NCBI GenBank assembly: GCA_031539425.1
Contig: JAVKLI010000088.1
Span: 1 to 18,234 of the forward strand
Reading direction: 5' to 3'
Source of the DNA: UBA4416 sp031539425
GTDB taxonomy: Bacteria; Bacteroidota; Bacteroidia; B-17B0; Aurantibacillaceae
DNA: 18,234 nt
Shown here: in pieces, positions 16,351 to 18,234 of the stretch
How the letters are laid out: the number at the start of each line of letters is the position of its first letter
Numbering within the stretch: the stretch's first letter is position 1
Program-made: the position numbers and the translations under genes
Notes under the pieces: generated by a model
What the model was told of the DNA's origin: nothing
The model's input: only the letters and a program-made list of their open reading frames with translations
The model's database searches: none

Positions 16351-16689
16351 TTATATAATTGAGTTTAATATCTCTGTAAAATTAATATCTCCATGAGATG
16401 CAGTATAGATACATTTTCCGTTTTTAACAACTAATGCCTGAGGAGATTGATGAGCCACGTTAAATATTTGAGCAATTTCATTTGAAATGTCTCTGTACGC
16501 AAGTAAATCTAAAAAATAGGGGGTAATTTTTGAATCAGTTAAAAAACGGGTTTCGATTCTACTAAGTGCCATTTTACTAATAGAACAGCGAGTGCTATGT
16601 TTAAAAAAAAGTAAAGAATTTTGGTTTTTTTTTGAATCCTCAACTATTTGGTGTAAGGTGGCTAAGTTTGTTAAGTGCAACCACTCCAT
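16351..16689 (-). CDS. ytxJ: YtxJ-like monothiol bacilliredoxin
   Basis: This 112-residue thioredoxin-fold protein matches the YtxJ/BrxC family (DUF2847), which removes bacillithiol from modified protein thiols. The active site is KHSTRCSIS with Cys35 followed by Ser-Ile-Ser, a single catalytic cysteine in the position of the usual TCPIS motif. QSPQAL (about 81-86) is the cis-Pro loop of the fold, and the C-terminal HGDI matches the family. The presence of this protein suggests the organism makes bacillithiol. The gene starts 6 bases after the stop of the small lipoprotein gene, so they form an operon. Inverted repeats follow the stop. Confidence 0.85.
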   Translation of the reverse strand: MEWLHLTNLATLHQIVEDSKKNQNSLLFFKHSTRCSISKMALSRIETRFLTDSKITPYFLDLLAYRDISNEIAQIFNVAHQSPQALVVKNGKCIYTASHGDINFTEILNSII

Positions 16690-16695
16690 AATAAA

Positions 16696-16827
16696 TTAGT
16701 GCGCTTTAATTATTTGTTGTGAAGGTGCTTTTGTATAAGCTGCGCAATGTGGTTTTGAAGATGCGCAAGATGTTAACATAGCCGCTGTAAATCCTAAAGC
16801 AAATAAAAATGTAAAAAGCTGTTTCAT
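16696..16827 (-). CDS. Small lipoprotein, 43 residues
   Basis: From the ATG at 16827 the minus strand encodes 43 residues, beginning MKQLFTFLFALGFTAAMLTS and then Cys21. This is a signal peptide with a lipobox (LTSC) and gives a mature lipoprotein of 23 residues carrying a second Cys at position 28 (KPHCAAY). Short Cys-containing lipoproteins of this kind are common in Bacteroidota but have no known function. It lies 75 bases after gpsA and 6 bases before the ytxJ-like gene. A second cysteine next to a thiol-redox gene is suggestive, but no functional link is shown. Confidence 0.72.
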   Translation of the reverse strand: MKQLFTFLFALGFTAAMLTSCASSKPHCAAYTKAPSQQIIKAH

Positions 16828-16902
16828 ATGGTTAATTTTTGTAAATTTTGGTGTGCTATAAAAGCAGTGCTAATATAATTTTTTAATTTAAATATTATTC
16901 AA

Positions 16903-17898
16903 CTATTTTAAAAAATGTGTTAATTTTTCTATTTCACTATGAGCATTAGTGTTATTATATATAACTTGATAAACGGCATTTGCTATAGGCATTGACACAT
17001 TATATTTTAAGTTGATTTCATAAATACATTTAGTTGCATAATAACCTTCAGCTATCATATTCATCTCCAACTGTGCATGTTTTACGCTATAACCTTTTCC
17101 TAACATGGTACCAAACGTTCTGTTTCTACTAAATTGTGAGTAGGCAGTTACTAATAAATCGCCAAGGTACGCAGAATCTGCTATATCGCGTTGGGTAGAA
17201 TCAATGGCATTTACAAAGCGTTTCATTTCTTGAATAGCATTACTTACTAAAACAGCTAAAAAATTATCGCCATAGCCTAAACCGTTACAAATACCAGCTG
17301 CCACAGCTACAATGTTTTTTAGCACTGCTGAATATTCTGTACCATACAAATCTAAAGAGGTAGTGCAATGTATATAGTGACCTTTTAATAAGGTAGATAA
17401 TTGAATGCCTATATTTTCAGAATGACTAGCTACAGTTAGGTATGAAAGTCTTTCTAATGCTACTTCTTCGGCATGGCATGGCCCTGTTATAACTCCTAAG
17501 CAATTAATAGTAACATTAAAGTGTTGGTGTAAATAATTTCCTACAATTAAATTGTACTCCGGCACAATCCCTTTAATTGCTGATACCACTATTTTATTGT
17601 TAAATATGGTCTTATCTATATCTTTTATGGTATTGTGTAAAAATGCAGAAGGTATAGCTAAAATAATATAATGGGCATTAGCAATAACAGCTTGTAAATT
17701 ATTAGATAATTCAATTTTATTTAAATTCAGCGTAACTGAAGTTAAATAGCGTGGATTATGTTGATGTTTTTGAATAAAATCTATATCGGCTTGATGACGA
17801 TGATACCAAGTTAATTTAGAAGTATTTTGAGAAATAATTTTAACTAATGCCGTGGCCCAACTACCGCTACCAATGATGGCTATTTTTTTTGAATCCAT
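16903..17898 (-). CDS. gpsA: Glycerol-3-phosphate dehydrogenase [NAD(P)+]
   Basis: This cytosolic enzyme reduces dihydroxyacetone phosphate to sn-glycerol 3-phosphate, the backbone of phospholipids. The 331-residue protein shows the nucleotide-binding GSGSWA (10-15), VSAIKGI with Lys109, GPCHAEE (139-145, Cys where many homologues have Ser), the catalytic Lys194 in VLKNIVAVAAG, and LGD (Asp247) followed by RNR. I chose the ATG at 17898. A longer frame from 17949 exists, but its first residues are a translation of the tRNA-Arg T arm, and the family's N-terminus begins with KKIAIIG. The gene follows the tRNA by 19 bases and is probably on the same transcript. Confidence 0.95.
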   Translation of the reverse strand: MDSKKIAIIGSGSWATALVKIISQNTSKLTWYHRHQADIDFIQKHQHNPRYLTSVTLNLNKIELSNNLQAVIANAHYIILAIPSAFLHNTIKDIDKTIFNNKIVVSAIKGIVPEYNLIVGNYLHQHFNVTINCLGVITGPCHAEEVALERLSYLTVASHSENIGIQLSTLLKGHYIHCTTSLDLYGTEYSAVLKNIVAVAAGICNGLGYGDNFLAVLVSNAIQEMKRFVNAIDSTQRDIADSAYLGDLLVTAYSQFSRNRTFGTMLGKGYSVKHAQLEMNMIAEGYYATKCIYEINLKYNVSMPIANAVYQVIYNNTNAHSEIEKLTHFLK

Positions 17899-17917
17899 TT
17901 TGGTTTTATGTTTTAAG

Positions 17918-17991
17918 TGATTCCGATTGGATTCGAACCAATGACCCACAGCTTAGAAGGCTGTTGCTCTATCCAGCTGAGCTACGGAACC
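17918..17991 (-). tRNA. tRNA-Arg (anticodon TCT)
   Basis: The minus strand folds into a 74-base cloverleaf. The acceptor is GGTTCCG/CGGAATC with one G-T pair, the D stem GCTC/GAGC, the anticodon stem ACAGC/GCTGT with loop CTTCTAA, and the T stem ATTGG/CCAAT with loop TTCGAAT. The anticodon TCT reads AGA, a common Arg codon in AT-rich genomes. The discriminator is A and CCA is not encoded. Confidence 0.97.
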
Positions 17992-18010
17992 ATTTTTTAA
18001 TTTAAGACTA

Positions 18011-18018
18011 CAAATTTA
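18011..18018 (-). promoter_or_regulatory. -7 promoter box for tRNA-Arg(TCT)-gpsA
   Basis: The minus strand reads TAAATTTG, matching TAnnTTTG, 19 bases before the first base of the tRNA. It probably drives tRNA-Arg and gpsA together. The region upstream is T- and A-rich without a recognisable -33 element. Confidence 0.5.
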
Positions 18019-18037
18019 GCACTTTTTTTATACTATT

Positions 18038-18069
18038 TTTTTTTAAGTATTTTTTATTTCTTAAAAAAA
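18038..18069. repeat. AT-rich 10-bp inverted repeat in the right intergenic region
   Basis: The arms 18038-18047 (T-run then AAG) and 18060-18069 (CTT then A-run) are perfectly complementary, with a 12-base loop. It lies between the divergent promoters of tRNA-Arg and the right-edge gene. No T-run follows on either strand in the position expected for a terminator. Confidence 0.3.
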
Positions 18070-18174
18070 CCAATTTGCTTAAAAGTATAATTAAGGGGAG
18101 TTCTATAAATTAAATGTTGATAAATTCGGTAATTATATATTAATTTAATTATATGAATGTCAGGTAGTTAATTT

Positions 18175-18182
18175 TATATTTG
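18175..18182 (+). promoter_or_regulatory. -7 promoter box for the right-edge gene
   Basis: TATATTTG followed by C matches the Bacteroidota -7 consensus and ends 21 bases before the ATG at 18204. The spacing equals that seen for rpmE2 and yceD in this window. Confidence 0.55.
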
Positions 18183-18203
18183 CACTATAAATACATCAAT
18201 AAA

Positions 18204-18234
18204 ATGAAGGCAGGTTACTATAAATCTAAAGGGA
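18204..18234 (+). CDS. Start of an unidentified gene, cut by the window edge
   Basis: An ATG at 18204 opens ten codons (MKAGYYKSKG) to the window end, downstream of a TAnnTTTG promoter at ordinary spacing. The fragment is too short to identify. Divergent transcription from tRNA-Arg-gpsA makes this a plausible gene start. Confidence 0.4.
   Translation, partial: MKAGYYKSKG

Noticed and set aside
17899..17949. N-terminal extension of gpsA from an ATG at 17949
   Set aside because: The added residues are translated from the tRNA-Arg T arm and spacer, and the family N-terminus starts at the ATG at 17898.
1..18234. CRISPR array, toxin-antitoxin or phage-defence system
   Set aside because: I saw no regularly spaced repeats and no nuclease, methylase, reverse transcriptase or toxin-like gene.

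Overview
The window looks like a chromosomal segment of an AT-rich member of the Bacteroidota. The evidence is a fused SecD-SecF protein, a GWxTD-family secreted protein, an L32 with no zinc cysteines, a type B L31, a YtxJ-type bacilliredoxin, a solitary DppB-like permease, and several promoters with the Bacteroidota -7 box TAnnTTTG. Start codons sit in A-rich contexts without Shine-Dalgarno sequences. The sequence alone does not support a genus.

Left part (1-6785). The 5' end of rpmE2 (ribosomal protein L31 type B, minus strand) runs off the left edge. Between it and the plus-strand yceD-rpmF pair lies a decayed, truncated IS3-family transposase. Then come yceD/DUF177, rpmF, the large secDF fusion and pruA (glutamate semialdehyde dehydrogenase), all on the plus strand.

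Right part (6796-17991). Everything is on the minus strand. Read in the direction of transcription it starts with tRNA-Arg(TCT), gpsA, a newly called 43-residue lipoprotein and a ytxJ-like bacilliredoxin. An intergenic region full of inverted repeats follows, then a GWxTD-family secreted protein, a family 2 glycosyltransferase and a hairpin terminator. A tight cluster comes next: clpC, an unknown exported protein, a UDP-glucuronate decarboxylase, a divergent ECF sigma-like protein and an overlapping single-pass membrane protein. The run ends with tRNA-Arg(CCT) and a DppB-like permease that converges on pruA. At the far right a plus-strand gene with a good promoter begins and leaves the window.

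Most genes are housekeeping: ribosome, Sec export, proline catabolism, phospholipid precursor, protein quality control, thiol redox. The least explained part is the clpC-to-membrane-protein cluster. There a weakly conserved sigma-like protein and its translationally coupled membrane partner resemble a sigma/anti-sigma pair in an envelope and protein-quality setting; this is inference. I did not find a clearly new defence or mobile system.
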